From NCBI RefSeq assembly GCF_006874475.1, contig NZ_VIRM01000013.1, positions 1-64,000 of the forward strand: 64,000 nt of DNA, given 5' to 3'. The stretch's first letter is position 1, and each line of letters starts with the position of its first letter. The translations under genes and the position numbers were made by a program. The DNA is from Microbispora hainanensis. Its GTDB lineage: Bacteria > Actinomycetota > Actinomycetes > Streptosporangiales > Streptosporangiaceae. The notes under the pieces are model-generated. The model had not been told where the DNA came from, did no database searches, and worked only from the letters and a program-made list of their open reading frames with translations. This document shows, one piece after another, positions 8,426-17,291 of this stretch.

Positions 8426-8580
8426 GCAGAAAGAGGTGCAGCTTGCGTGCTGTCCGACCCGATACGCAAGCACATCGACGGTGCTACCGGCGTCCGACCT
8501 ACGGGAAGCGATCATTCGGCAGGCGGGAAGCGATCTCCAAGTCGGCTGATTCCTCCCAGGCTGGACCCACTCGTGAACAC

Positions 8581-8662
8581 CCCACCTAATCGAAAGCCCA
8601 GGCCAGGGATCGTTCCCCCGCCTGGGCTTTGATCGTTATTCGGCTTGGCGGTCTTGCACGTC
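8581..8662. repeat. direct repeat, copy 2 (terminator segment)
   Basis: This is the second copy of the segment at 3889-3970, here not preceded by tRNA sequence. It begins CCCACCTAATCGAAAGCCCA. Its position just after the LuxR gene and before a broken gene suggests that a duplicated or mobile segment carried the tRNA-side DNA. Confidence 0.7.
8593..8630. terminator. intrinsic terminator, second copy
   Basis: AAAGCCCAGGC (8593-8603) pairs with GCCTGGGCTTT (8620-8630) around a 16-nt loop. It would end transcription of the LuxR gene from the left and of the broken minus-strand gene from the right. Confidence 0.8.
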
Positions 8663-8683
8663 CGATCCGTGTCGGTCGTGTGC

Positions 8684-9042
8684 TCATCCCGCCCGGAGGA
8701 ACTGTTCGAAGGCTTCCCGTGCCAGCGCGGACACACTCTTGCCCTCTTGCTCGGCGCGGGCCCTCGCGCGTTCACGCAACTCCTGGGGGGTCTGAAGGAG
8801 ACCCGTGGGGGATGTGTGCTCTCGCCTGTGAGCGACGGACGTCCGGGGCGACTGGTAGGCACGAGTACGCGGCCTTCGTCGATCGCGCGGTGTACGTCGC
8901 TGATCGCGTCCCGTACGTACTCGTCCGTGATCGGGTTGCCTTTGGTGTCGTAGATCTCTTCGGAGTCGCTGTCGATATCGGAGTCGTCGTCCAGGGCCAG
9001 TTCGATGTCTTCGGGTGGCCAGGCTGCCTCGTGCTCAGTCAT
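8684..9042 (-). pseudogene. frameshifted CopG/Arc-type antitoxin-like gene
   Basis: Starting at the ATG at 9042 (AGAAGG 7 bp upstream) the frame gives an acidic N-terminus (DDDSDIDSDSEEIYDTKGNP), a middle ending in GRPSLTGE and PPRVSFR. The expected continuation TPQELRERARARAEQEGKSV plus SALAREAFEQFLRAG and a stop at 8684 is in the +1 frame. The break lies at a run of six C on the plus-strand complement (around 8800-8807). The composite, about 119 residues, has the ribbon-helix-helix-like ending of actinomycete CopG-type antitoxin proteins. One missing base explains the whole disruption, so it is either a recent pseudogene or a sequencing error. Confidence 0.65.
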
Positions 9043-9330
9043 GGCGCCCTTCTCCGTAGCACGGTCGGCATCACGACCTGCATTGTTGTCATCGGGACCG
9101 GGAGGAGCGAAGAGGACCTTCGCCTTCCGGCCGATGACCTGACCCGTCCCGTCGTACGCGGTCACGGTCACCGCGGGGTATCGAGGTGCTTGCCGTCCGC
9201 TTCCAGGCGCGCCGGCACCCGCCCGATGAAAGAGCCGTTGGCCACCGCGGCGTCCGTGTGCCTGCCGTCCGCCCAGTCGATCTCGACGCGGGTCACCTCC
9301 TCCGTAACGCGCCCTGCCGCGATGCGGTAG
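9043..9330 (-). pseudogene. 3' remnant of an unknown protein with a frameshift
   Basis: The minus strand reads EEVTRVEIDWADGRHTDAAV and NGSFIGRVPARLEADGKHLD, then needs a one-base shift near 9180 to continue as AVTVTAYDGTGQVIGRK. The beta-rich pattern resembles the C-terminal extracellular part of some actinomycete membrane proteins, but I cannot name a family. There is no start, so it is a truncated relic. It reads in the same frame into the CopG-like gene, which may hide its true stop. Confidence 0.45.
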
Positions 9331-9369
9331 CCGCCAGGTCGTGGCCGTTGTTCGCCGTAGCCCGGCGGC

Positions 9370-10008
9370 TCAATCGACCAGGCGGTGTTCCCACGCCCAG
9401 GCCGCGATCTCCACCCGGTTGCGGGCGCCCAGCTTCATGTGCACGCTGCCCAGATGCGTCTTGACGGTGCCGACGGCGATGAACAGCTGCTCGGCGATTT
9501 CCGCGTTGGTCAGGCCTCGGGCGATCAACTTCACCACGTCGAGTTCCCGCGGCGACAGGCCTGCGTCGTCGTGCGCCCGGGCCGGGGGACTGAGGTGCTT
9601 CAGCAGCCGCACCGTGATCGAAGGGCTGATCATGGCATCGCCCGACACCGCCGCCCGGACCGCCTCCACCAGTAGTGCCGGCCCCGAGTCCTTGAGCAGG
9701 AACCCGCACGCTCCGGTGCTCAGTGCCGTGTGCACGTATTCGTCGAGATCGAAGGTGGTCACCACGACCACCTTGATCGGGTCGGCGACGCCCTTGCCCG
9801 CCAGCAGCCGGAGCGCCTCCAGGCCGTCCATCCGAGGCATCCGGATGTCCAGCAACACCACATCGGGCCGGAGCCGCCGGACCAGGTCGACCGCGGCCAC
9901 GCCGTCCGCCGCCTCGCCCACCACTTCCATGTCCGGCTGGCTGTCGATGATCATGCTGAAGCCGGTCCGGACCATGGCCTGATCGTCGGCGATCACTACT
10001 CGAATCAC
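9370..10008 (-). CDS. NarL/FixJ-family response regulator
   Basis: This encodes 212 residues. The receiver domain has DVVLLDIRMPRMDGLEAL with the phospho-acceptor Asp near 53, and GFLLKDSG with the conserved Lys. The C-terminal LuxR HTH is LSPRELDVVKLIARGLTN...AEIAEQLFIAVGTVKTHLG. The gene overlaps the histidine kinase gene by 4 bp (ATGA), so the two form one operon and a two-component pair. The signal and targets are not evident; the divergent membrane acyltransferase (11.5 kb) could be one. Confidence 0.93.
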   Translation of the reverse strand: MIRVVIADDQAMVRTGFSMIIDSQPDMEVVGEAADGVAAVDLVRRLRPDVVLLDIRMPRMDGLEALRLLAGKGVADPIKVVVVTTFDLDEYVHTALSTGACGFLLKDSGPALLVEAVRAAVSGDAMISPSITVRLLKHLSPPARAHDDAGLSPRELDVVKLIARGLTNAEIAEQLFIAVGTVKTHLGSVHMKLGARNRVEIAAWAWEHRLVD

Positions 10009-11195
10009 CGCGCCGCCTCGTGATCGAGCGGCAGCACCGCGTCGACCACCCAGCCGCCCTCGGCGCCGGGGCTGGCGGAGAACCGTCCGCCGAGGGCATG
10101 GACCCGCTCAGTGAGGCCCATCAGACCGTACCGGTGCTGTCGCCGGGGCCCGGCGGCGCGCGGGGTGGCGCCATCGTCTGTCACCCGGACGAAGAGCGAC
10201 CCCGGGCCGCGGGAGATCTGCACGTCGACCGATCGGGCGCCGGCCGCGTGTCTGCGGGTGTTCGTCAACGCCTCCATCACCACCCGGTAGGCCGTGGTGG
10301 AGACCTCGACGGGGATCCCGTCCAGATCTCCGTCGACGTGCAGGTGGGCCACCGGCGCACCTGCACCGTTGAAGCCCGCCAGCAACGGGTTGAGCTCCCT
10401 CAGCCCGGCCAGCGGCGTCAACGGCGCGTCCGGTGCGGCGTGCGGGTCGCGCAGCACGCCCACCATCCGCCGCATCGAGTTCATCGTCTCCGCGCCGGCC
10501 TGCTCGATCTGTTCCAGGGCGAGGATCACCCGCTGCGGATCCTGTTCGGCGATGAACCGCGCGCCCTGCGCCTGAACCACGATTCCCGTGACGTGGTGGG
10601 CGATGAAGTCATGCAGTTCCCGGGCGAACTCGGCGCGCTGCTCGGCCCGCATCGTGACGAGAACCTGCTCCCGCCCACGGTCCAGGAACCGCAGGTAGGC
10701 CCCACCCGCGGTCGCGCCGGCCACGCCGAGGGCGACGAGGAGCGCGGCTATGACGTAATTGTCGTCGGCGACACCGCGCAACGGCAGCAGGATGCCGGCC
10801 AGCCCAAGGGCCAGAACCGCGGCGACCGACGACCTGGGCGCCCCCCGGCGCGCCACCACGTAAATGCTCGCGAGCAGGCCGCACGTCTCGGCGAAGCCCC
10901 ACGCGCCCGTCGGGCCGAACCCGGCGGTCAGCGTGGCGACGGTAACGGCGATCGACGCGGCGGCGAGCAGCAGAGCCAGCGACGGCAGGCGCCGGGAGTT
11001 CTGCGGGTGTTCGGGGAGCCAGACCCTCACGGTGGCCACGGCCAGCCCCACCCGCACCAGGGTCAGCACAAGGCCGACACGGGAGAGCTGGAGCATGCCG
11101 TAGCGGATGTCGATGATCCCGAGCAACGCCATGGCGATGAGCCCGGCCACCTGGCCCAGGCGTAACCACAAGCGTCGGATCTGCGGCGTCGTCAT
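10005..11195 (-). CDS. membrane sensor histidine kinase (HisKA_3 type)
   Basis: The 396-residue protein has five or six hydrophobic helices in residues 12-165, then the dimerisation/phospho-acceptor segment ARELHDFIAHHVTGIVV with the probable phospho-His near 195, and a HATPase domain with MEALTNTRRHA (N box) and a GLMGLTERV segment. This is the partner class of NarL-type regulators in actinomycetes (DesK/LiaS-like topology without a large extracellular loop), so it likely senses a membrane state. The ATG at 11195 is the first start before the first membrane helix. Confidence 0.9.
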   Translation of the reverse strand: MTTPQIRRLWLRLGQVAGLIAMALLGIIDIRYGMLQLSRVGLVLTLVRVGLAVATVRVWLPEHPQNSRRLPSLALLLAAASIAVTVATLTAGFGPTGAWGFAETCGLLASIYVVARRGAPRSSVAAVLALGLAGILLPLRGVADDNYVIAALLVALGVAGATAGGAYLRFLDRGREQVLVTMRAEQRAEFARELHDFIAHHVTGIVVQAQGARFIAEQDPQRVILALEQIEQAGAETMNSMRRMVGVLRDPHAAPDAPLTPLAGLRELNPLLAGFNGAGAPVAHLHVDGDLDGIPVEVSTTAYRVVMEALTNTRRHAAGARSVDVQISRGPGSLFVRVTDDGATPRAAGPRRQHRYGLMGLTERVHALGGRFSASPGAEGGWVVDAVLPLDHEAAR

Positions 11196-11487
11196 CGTGA
11201 CCAGCGTAGTCAGAGTGCGGGATGCCGATATCGGCCGAAAGGCAGACCCGGTGCCGGGCAGATCCCTGCCCCGGGGCCGATGCGCCGCCCCGGGCCCGGC
11301 AGCGAAGCTTTTCCAGAGCCGACAGCCGCCTTCGAAAGGCCCCCCGGTCCGCTCAGCGGGACCTTCCACCCCCGCGCGCTCTGGCCCTGACAGGCCGCTG
11401 CCCCCCTGAAGCAGGAACCCGGCCGGAAACCGAATCAGCCGCCCGGGGGCTCCCGCGCGCCCTTCCTCACGCTGACCAAGGAGAATC

Positions 11488-12588
11488 GTGACGACCGTTC
11501 GGATTCACGACGGGAACGCCCGGACCGCGCCCGGCGCCGACGCGACCCGGCAACGGGCACAGTGGGCGGACGTCGCCAAGGGCGCATGCATCATCCTCGT
11601 GGTGTTGTGGCATGTCGTAGTCAAGGACTATCTGCAGATCAGCTGGCATGCCGGCTCTCCCGTCCCCAGTGCCTGGGGCACACTGGGCGAGCAGTTCCTG
11701 CCGCTTCGGATGCCGCTGTTCTTCACCATCTCAGGGGTTTTCGCGGCAAACGCCGTAAATCGCCCGTGGCGGGTGCTGGGCAGATCCCGCCTCGCCAAAT
11801 TCCTGTACTTGTACGCCGTCTGGCTGCTCATCCACACCGCGATCCTGGCCGCGGCCCCGGATTTCGACACCGCCCACGCCGATTCCGTGCTCGGGCTGGT
11901 GGAACAGCTCACCATCACCCCGTCCAACCTCTGGTACCTGTACGCCCTCGCGCTCTATTTCGCGTTCGCCAAGGCCGTACGGCAGGTGCCGCGGCCGCTG
12001 ATCCTCGCGGCCGCCGCGGCCCTGTCCGTCATCACGGCCGCCGGCGTGCTCGCCACCCCAGGCGACCGCGGCGGCGTCTACCAGAACCTGGTGTTCTTCC
12101 TCGGTGGTCTGTACTTCAAGCCGTACGTCGAACGGTGGGCGTCGACCGCCACGAACCGCCGCCTGGCCCTGACCTTCGTGGTGTACGCGGCGGCGCTGAC
12201 GGCCATGGCCATGATGGGCGGTCAGCGGTGGGTGGGGGTGTGGCCGGCGGTGTCCGTCGTGGCGGTGGCCTTCGGCGTAACCGCCGCTGAGCGAGTGAGC
12301 AAGTGGCGGCCGGTGGGTGACGCGCTCGCCGCCCTTGGACGACGAACGCTGCCGATCTACGTCATCCACATGCCGCTGCTCGCCCTGCTGCACGGGTTCC
12401 TCGTCGGTCCGATGTCCGGGCTGGGTGGCGACGGACAGGCGCTTACGGTGGCGGAGTATCCGATTGTGCTGACCGCCGTGGTGATCGGCCTGAGCCTGGC
12501 GATCCATCGTGGGCTGCTCGCAGTGCGCGCGACGTGGCTGTTCGAACTTCCCCAACGGTGGCGACCGGCCGCACCGCGGCGGACCTGA
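11488..12588 (+). CDS. acyltransferase family 3 integral membrane protein
   Basis: The 366-residue protein has about ten hydrophobic helices and the N-terminal pattern of acyltransferase_3 enzymes: WADVAKGACIILVVLWHVV with the conserved His, then LRMPLFFTISGVFAA. Such enzymes O-acylate sugars, glycopeptides, antibiotics or cell-wall polymers; fucose 4-O-acetylase-like is the closest description. The GTG at 11488 has AAGGAGAA upstream. It is divergent from the two-component system 290 bp away, so it may be controlled by it. Substrate not predictable. Confidence 0.88.
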   Translation: MTTVRIHDGNARTAPGADATRQRAQWADVAKGACIILVVLWHVVVKDYLQISWHAGSPVPSAWGTLGEQFLPLRMPLFFTISGVFAANAVNRPWRVLGRSRLAKFLYLYAVWLLIHTAILAAAPDFDTAHADSVLGLVEQLTITPSNLWYLYALALYFAFAKAVRQVPRPLILAAAAALSVITAAGVLATPGDRGGVYQNLVFFLGGLYFKPYVERWASTATNRRLALTFVVYAAALTAMAMMGGQRWVGVWPAVSVVAVAFGVTAAERVSKWRPVGDALAALGRRTLPIYVIHMPLLALLHGFLVGPMSGLGGDGQALTVAEYPIVLTAVVIGLSLAIHRGLLAVRATWLFELPQRWRPAAPRRT

Positions 12589-12903
12589 GCGCTTCACCCA
12601 TGGATCGCTCGACGAAACCGCGTCCGGGGGTGTCGGCGGACTTCGGGCCGCCGCTGCACCGCAATCCACCTCACGGTCGTCTCATCGTGCCCAATTAGCC
12701 GTACGCGGCGGGGGTGGTCGATGGTCCAAGCTCCGTTCGTCGGCCCTGGCTCACCGAGCAACCAGCCGCCGGCAAGGGGTACAGCGCGGCCTCTCGCGCC
12801 CGCGTTCCGTGATTCGGCGGTTTTCGACGTCTCGGCGAGTCTGGCCTTCAGGACAAAAGGGTTGGGGCTGCCTTTCGGTTTTGTACGGCGGTGAAATACT
12901 TTT
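12589..12903. other. gene-free stretch with decayed repeat
   Basis: No gene is supported. The minus strand around 12695-12775 reads GWLLGEPGPTNGAWTIDHPR then RLIGHDETTVRWIAV, which looks like degraded protein-coding DNA and is related to the relic near 2040-2115. There is no recognisable start, terminal repeats or full domain. Confidence 0.4.
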
Positions 12904-13713
12904 CTACTGGGGCTCCTTCGCCGCCGCGGGACGGTGGGCGGCCATCCAGTCTGTGGCGAAGTCGACCAGAGCACGCTGGGACATCAAGCGCGCCGTCGCG
13001 CAGCCGACCTTGCCGGACATGGCCGCGCCCGTGGCCTCGAAATCGGTGCCGAGCCGCTCGAAGTCGTCCGTATGGGGCACCACGTCGATCCAGGTGATCC
13101 ACTGGCTTGCCCCGTCGGGCTGCCGGACAGAGGCGCCGGTGAGGGCACGTGGCGGTGACACCTGCCGCCACTCGGCCAGATGGAGTGACGTGTTCGAGCC
13201 GTGCTCGCACCCCAGCAGCAGCACCTTCCCATCCAGCCGGTACACCGCGCCGAGCGGTGAGCGCTCCCCCAGCGCGTCGTCGAGTCGGTGCCCGTCGACG
13301 ATGTCCGCCGCGTGCGTGCCAAGCGCGGCGAACGAGACGTGTGGATGATCGCTGCGCAGGGCGCCGGGCCAGGTGCGGACCGTCTCGGCGATGACGCCCA
13401 TCCACTGACTCGGTGTACGCAACGGGTCGAAGCCGGGCGCCTGTTCGCGGATCACCGGCCACCACTCCACAGGGACGGGCGGATGCCGCCAGCCGGCCGG
13501 ATCGGTGTTCGCAGGCGTGTGGGTCGGTACGATGAGGGTGCCTTCCGGGCCGAGCACGTCGAGCAACGCCTGCACGACGGTCTGGGGGCCGCCGGCGACA
13601 AAGCCGATGCTTCTCATCGACGAGTGCAGGAGCACGACGTCGCCCGCGGTCACGCCGAGCGCATGCAGGTCCGCCGCAAGAGACTGAGCCGTGTGGGGCA
13701 GGGGCTGATCCAT
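12904..13713 (-). CDS. AAC(3)-family N-acetyltransferase
   Basis: The 269-residue protein matches the family length and layout: GDVVLLHSSMRSIGFVAGGP near residue 25, GPEGTLIVPTHTPANTDPA near 55, DHPHVSFAALGTHA near 120, and ERSPLGAVYRLDGKVLLLGC near 150. The family transfers acetyl from acetyl-CoA to the 3-amino group of 2-deoxystreptamine aminoglycosides, but relatives in producers and soil actinomycetes often have other amine substrates (FrbF/YokD-like). The gene stands alone, with no resistance or biosynthesis genes next to it, so resistance should not be assumed. Confidence 0.88.
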   Translation of the reverse strand: MDQPLPHTAQSLAADLHALGVTAGDVVLLHSSMRSIGFVAGGPQTVVQALLDVLGPEGTLIVPTHTPANTDPAGWRHPPVPVEWWPVIREQAPGFDPLRTPSQWMGVIAETVRTWPGALRSDHPHVSFAALGTHAADIVDGHRLDDALGERSPLGAVYRLDGKVLLLGCEHGSNTSLHLAEWRQVSPPRALTGASVRQPDGASQWITWIDVVPHTDDFERLGTDFEATGAAMSGKVGCATARLMSQRALVDFATDWMAAHRPAAAKEPQ

Positions 13714-13801
13714 TCGGCGGAGTGTAGCCGGGGCGCGCCCACAGGCCCGCCGCCCGTCGCGGGGCCGTCCTCTCTAACACTGCACGCGCTGCCTGCGGCG
13801 G

Positions 13802-14545
13802 CTACTGGAGCCGGTGGCGCACCCAGACGTTGGGTTCGACGTACACCGCGCGGCCGTGGTCGGTGTCGCAGTGGACGGGCACCAGCGCCCCCGGAACCTC
13901 TACGTCGCCCGTCCTGTCGAACGGAAGGCCGGTCCAGCCTCGCCACTCCTCAAGGGTGCCCGCCACCACCATGGATCGCCGGGCGATCTTTTCGATCACT
14001 CCGCCGGCACGTACGTGCACGCGCAGCCAGGGATCGACGGGCAGGCCGTCCTCGCGGCGAAGCGCGGCGTAGTCGGCCATCGGGACGCGGGGCTGGAGGT
14101 GCTTCCTGTTGGGACGTACGGGAGCGAACAGCTCGCTGAAGCCGAGCCCGGCGGCCTGGGCGCGCAGGGCGTCGAGCATGACGGTCGACAGACCCTTACC
14201 CTGCAGATCGGTCCTGATCGTGATCTCCAGCGCAGAGACCGCGTCGGGCGTGCTACCGCGTCGTCGTGCGGCGGTGGCGCGCCAGAGCACGCCGTCCCAG
14301 CCGTCGTCGGGCAACTCGTCGTCTCCGAGGACGAAGGGCACAGAGAAGGCGCGCGCCACGACGGCATCAGGATCGGCGCGGTCCACGGCGACCAGCGCGA
14401 ACTCCGCGTACTCGCCGGCCACGAGCGGATAGAAGAGGTTGGCGGCCGGATCCTGATTCATGAAGGCCGGCCAGCTGTGGGGCATGCTCCACATCTGCGG
14501 TTCGAGTTCGGGACGCTCCGCAAGCGTGGTGATCTGCAGCTCCAT
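13802..14545 (-). CDS. GNAT-like N-acetyltransferase
   Basis: The 247-residue protein has the GNAT acetyl-CoA core in SALEITIRTDLQGKGLSTVML near residue 105, with Q-G-K-G as the pyrophosphate loop. The C-terminal half (MADYAALRREDGLPVDPWLR and onwards) is shared by a subgroup of large actinomycete GNAT-like proteins of unknown substrate. The ATG at 14545 has GAGGA 8 bp upstream; an ATG 11 codons earlier lacks one. It neighbours an AAC(3)-like gene on the same strand 88 bp away but is not obviously coupled to it. Confidence 0.8.
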   Translation of the reverse strand: MELQITTLAERPELEPQMWSMPHSWPAFMNQDPAANLFYPLVAGEYAEFALVAVDRADPDAVVARAFSVPFVLGDDELPDDGWDGVLWRATAARRRGSTPDAVSALEITIRTDLQGKGLSTVMLDALRAQAAGLGFSELFAPVRPNRKHLQPRVPMADYAALRREDGLPVDPWLRVHVRAGGVIEKIARRSMVVAGTLEEWRGWTGLPFDRTGDVEVPGALVPVHCDTDHGRAVYVEPNVWVRHRLQ

Positions 14546-14648
14546 GGCCGGATCCTCGCAAACCACACTCGTTGTCATCAAAGCGTTTTGTCCCCGTTGG
14601 CCAGGGTGGTGAGCACGACATCCGTAAGCGCTGCCCCAGATGAGAACG

Positions 14649-15113
14649 TCAGATATGCGCGCGAATCTGTCGTACGGGATGTCCGAGCGCGGCACCGAGG
14701 ACGGCCAGTTCCTCGTCGCTGAACCAGTCACGTTGGGGGTTCCAGACGGCGATCTCGAAGCGGGCGAAGCCGCATGGCCAGTCGTACTCCAGGGCATCGA
14801 GCGACGAGTCGGCACCACAGCAGGGGGCCTTCACGGCGAGGCTCGCGAAGCCCTCGTCGATGTGGGCTTCTAGGAGATCGTGCCACCATTCGGTGCCGAT
14901 TGAGGCGCCGCAGTGCGGGCAGCCGATCCGCTCCAGGTTCTCGCCACAGGGGATGACGGCGATGGTGTCGTGCCACTCCACGTCCACTTCGGCGTCCACG
15001 CCGTCCGGCTCGCCCGGGGCCAGGTCCGCCATGATCGCCGCAGTACGTTCGGCCGCGTCGCGTGCGGGCTGCCAGTGCGGGTCGGTGGGGATGATCGACA
15101 AGATGTCGCTCAC
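14649..15113 (-). CDS. uncharacterised protein with Cys-rich (zinc-like) motif
   Basis: This encodes 154 residues. The centre holds CPHCGASIG, followed by an APCCGADSS segment about 30 residues later: a CxxC...CC arrangement consistent with a zinc ribbon. A WWHDLLEAH stretch lies between them. The C-terminal part (DWPCGFARFEIAVWNPQRD) is conserved-looking. I recognise no named domain. It is divergent from another unknown gene (15295), and the pair could share a promoter. Cytoplasmic by absence of signal or membrane segments. Confidence 0.7.
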   Translation of the reverse strand: MSDILSIIPTDPHWQPARDAAERTAAIMADLAPGEPDGVDAEVDVEWHDTIAVIPCGENLERIGCPHCGASIGTEWWHDLLEAHIDEGFASLAVKAPCCGADSSLDALEYDWPCGFARFEIAVWNPQRDWFSDEELAVLGAALGHPVRQIRAHI

Positions 15114-15294
15114 AGATTCGCTCGATTCGCCGTTGTCTCATCAAGCCTGATGACGGTGCACGATAGCCGGGTGGCGGTCCGCCCTATGCGCCCGCGATGC
15201 GATCAGGCTGTGTGCGGCGCGACGCGGATTGTCGGTGGTATGGGTCATACTCCGCCAAGCCAGGATGATCACCGACAAGGGCGAAGGCGCTGAC

Positions 15295-16545
15295 ATGGCA
15301 CAGTTGCTGCGCAGGCTCGACGACCAGATCCACATCGAGTACAACACGTTCGGGCTGGACGGCACCGACCTGCCGGCGTGGAGCTCCCCGACCGAGGAGA
15401 TCCTCCACTTCCTCGCGGCCGTACGGATGGAGTCCTGGGACGCCGAGCCCGAGCGCGCGGATGCCCCGTGGACGCCGGTCAGCTCGGCGACGTTCGTCGC
15501 GGAGAGCGGCGTGGTCTCGATCGACTCGATGGCGGACGGCAGGAGACATGACTTCCTGATCGGGCCGCCGCATTTCGAGTACGGCGTGGACATGTACCTG
15601 CGTGAGCCCGAGCCGGGCGACGGACATGGCACAGGTGAGTGCGAGGAGTCGTGGCTGCTGAGGTTCTGGCCGATCCGGGATGTCTTCGACCCGATCAAGC
15701 ATGCGGCGCCGTTCTCCTATATCGCGCGCGGGGTTCTGTACTACTCGATCGACCTCGAGCCCGAGCAGCTCGTGCAACCGCCGGCGAGGCGGGAGGTGCC
15801 GGTGCCGGTCTCGGCGGTGGCGGACTGGGCGTCGCTGCGCACGGACCCGGACCTGGACACCTTCGACGGCTGGCTGCACAGGATGCGCCGCAAGGCCGAG
15901 GAGAGGGGCGGCTCCCTGTACGAGTTGCTGCGCGCGGCGGGGGCGGACATCGAGGACGGCATGGACGTCACTCCGGCCTCCTGCACACCGCCGCTCGCGC
16001 GTGCGGGGCGGTTCAAGGATCCGCTGATCGACCGCTACTACGCCGAGCAGGCACGGTGGGGCTCGTTGCCGGGGCGGCACCTGGGCGAGGAGCAGCTGCG
16101 TGAGTACGCCGACGGCGAGCGCATCGCCAAGGAGCTGTGCCGCAGCGGCACCCTGACGTTCTCCGTGCCCGTCGAAGGCCGCGGCGCCCTGCATATACCG
16201 CCGGGTGTCAGCCGCCGTGTGTGGCGGTGGGAGGACGACCTGCTCGGCGGCGAGCTCATGGACGGCGGGCTGACAGTGGACCGGCAGATTCTGGCCAGGA
16301 ACCCGTGGACCAGGCAGATCCTCGTCTCCGGCATCGTGACGATCCTCCGCCGCGATCACGAGAGGCCAAGCCGCGGCGAGAGCGTCTGGTACGTGGTGCG
16401 CGATGCCGAGCCGCACGAGGCGGCCAGGGTTCTGTGCGCGGAGGCCACCTGGGAGGAGGACCCGGATCAGCGCCGGGCCCTGGACGAGGTGGCCCGGGAG
16501 AAGCTGATCGAGCTGCGGGCCACCTACCGGAGCCGGGAAAGGTGA
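15295..16545 (+). CDS. uncharacterised protein
   Basis: The 416-residue protein has acidic and Trp-rich composition and no signal peptide, transmembrane helix or motif that I recognise. The N-terminal third contains FLIGPPHFEYGVDMYLRE, the middle a likely helical region (DGWLHRMRRKAEERGGSLYE), and the C-terminus an alpha-helical EEDPDQRRALDEVAREKL. Codon bias is normal for the window, so it is a real gene. The start at 15295 has GAAGG 7 bp upstream; an ATG 10 codons earlier is possible. It may belong with the neighbouring DUF6461-like gene and Cys-rich gene as a set of immunity-like or housekeeping unknowns; that is speculative. Confidence 0.7.
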   Translation: MAQLLRRLDDQIHIEYNTFGLDGTDLPAWSSPTEEILHFLAAVRMESWDAEPERADAPWTPVSSATFVAESGVVSIDSMADGRRHDFLIGPPHFEYGVDMYLREPEPGDGHGTGECEESWLLRFWPIRDVFDPIKHAAPFSYIARGVLYYSIDLEPEQLVQPPARREVPVPVSAVADWASLRTDPDLDTFDGWLHRMRRKAEERGGSLYELLRAAGADIEDGMDVTPASCTPPLARAGRFKDPLIDRYYAEQARWGSLPGRHLGEEQLREYADGERIAKELCRSGTLTFSVPVEGRGALHIPPGVSRRVWRWEDDLLGGELMDGGLTVDRQILARNPWTRQILVSGIVTILRRDHERPSRGESVWYVVRDAEPHEAARVLCAEATWEEDPDQRRALDEVAREKLIELRATYRSRER

Positions 16546-16634
16546 GGGCCGTCCCTGTCGCTCACGGAGGGCGTGTCCGGGCCGGAAACAGGGCGAGGGC
16601 CGCCGCGCCCGCCGCCGGTGGCGGCGGAAGCGGC

Positions 16635-17147
16635 TCAGTATTCGAGAACGGCGTGGGCGGCCACGGTGTCGCTGGAGGCGTTGGGCCGCACTTCGGTGAT
16701 GCGCTCGGCCAGCAGCAGCGCAGCGGCGAGCCCGCCCTCCGACTTGTCACCGACCAATCCGAGCTCGGCCCGGTCGGCCAGGTAGTCCTCCGGGATGCCA
16801 TCCTCGTCGCCGGGAAACAGCGGATCGAAGGAGAGGATTTCGCGGCCGTCAGCGTAATGCACGAAGGACGCGAGCCTGTTCACGTTGACGAAGACACTCG
16901 CCGTGACCGTCCCGGCCGACAAGGGCCGCAGGACCTCGTCCAGCGTGCCGGCGTAGCCGTTCCACTCGCTCAGAATGGTCCCGCCCTCGGCCGGCCGGGC
17001 ACAGATGAGGCCCTCATCGATTTCGCCTTCTTCGTCATCGCCGTCGAACACGTCGATGCCAAGGCGGGCCAGCGCCTCGTGCGGGGTGAGGCCGCGGACG
17101 AAGATCGCGCAGAAGGCGTCGTCATCGAGCCACTCGTAGCCGCTCAT
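16635..17147 (-). CDS. DUF6461-type protein
   Basis: The 170-residue acidic protein begins YEWLDDDAFCAIFVRGLTPH, then EALARLGID, which is the characteristic opening of DUF6461 proteins of Streptomyces and relatives. The rest alternates short beta strands and acidic loops. No catalytic motif is visible and the family has no known role. It converges with the 15.3-16.5 kb gene across 89 bp. Confidence 0.75.
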   Translation of the reverse strand: MSGYEWLDDDAFCAIFVRGLTPHEALARLGIDVFDGDDEEGEIDEGLICARPAEGGTILSEWNGYAGTLDEVLRPLSAGTVTASVFVNVNRLASFVHYADGREILSFDPLFPGDEDGIPEDYLADRAELGLVGDKSEGGLAAALLLAERITEVRPNASSDTVAAHAVLEY

Positions 17148-17291
17148 GGGAATCCTGTTTTTTCTGGGGACAGATCACGGAGATCCTGGCATACGAGTGC
17201 GACAAAAGGTTCGGGCATTCGATTCGCCGTCCCTCCGGCGCCGGGTCTCTGGCCGGCAGCGATCACCTGGGGCAGCGGGTGGTCGCGCGGT

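Noticed and set aside
12904-13713. Acquired aminoglycoside-resistance cassette
   Set aside because: Host-like GC and codon use, no integron or IS around it, and AAC(3)-fold proteins often have other substrates.
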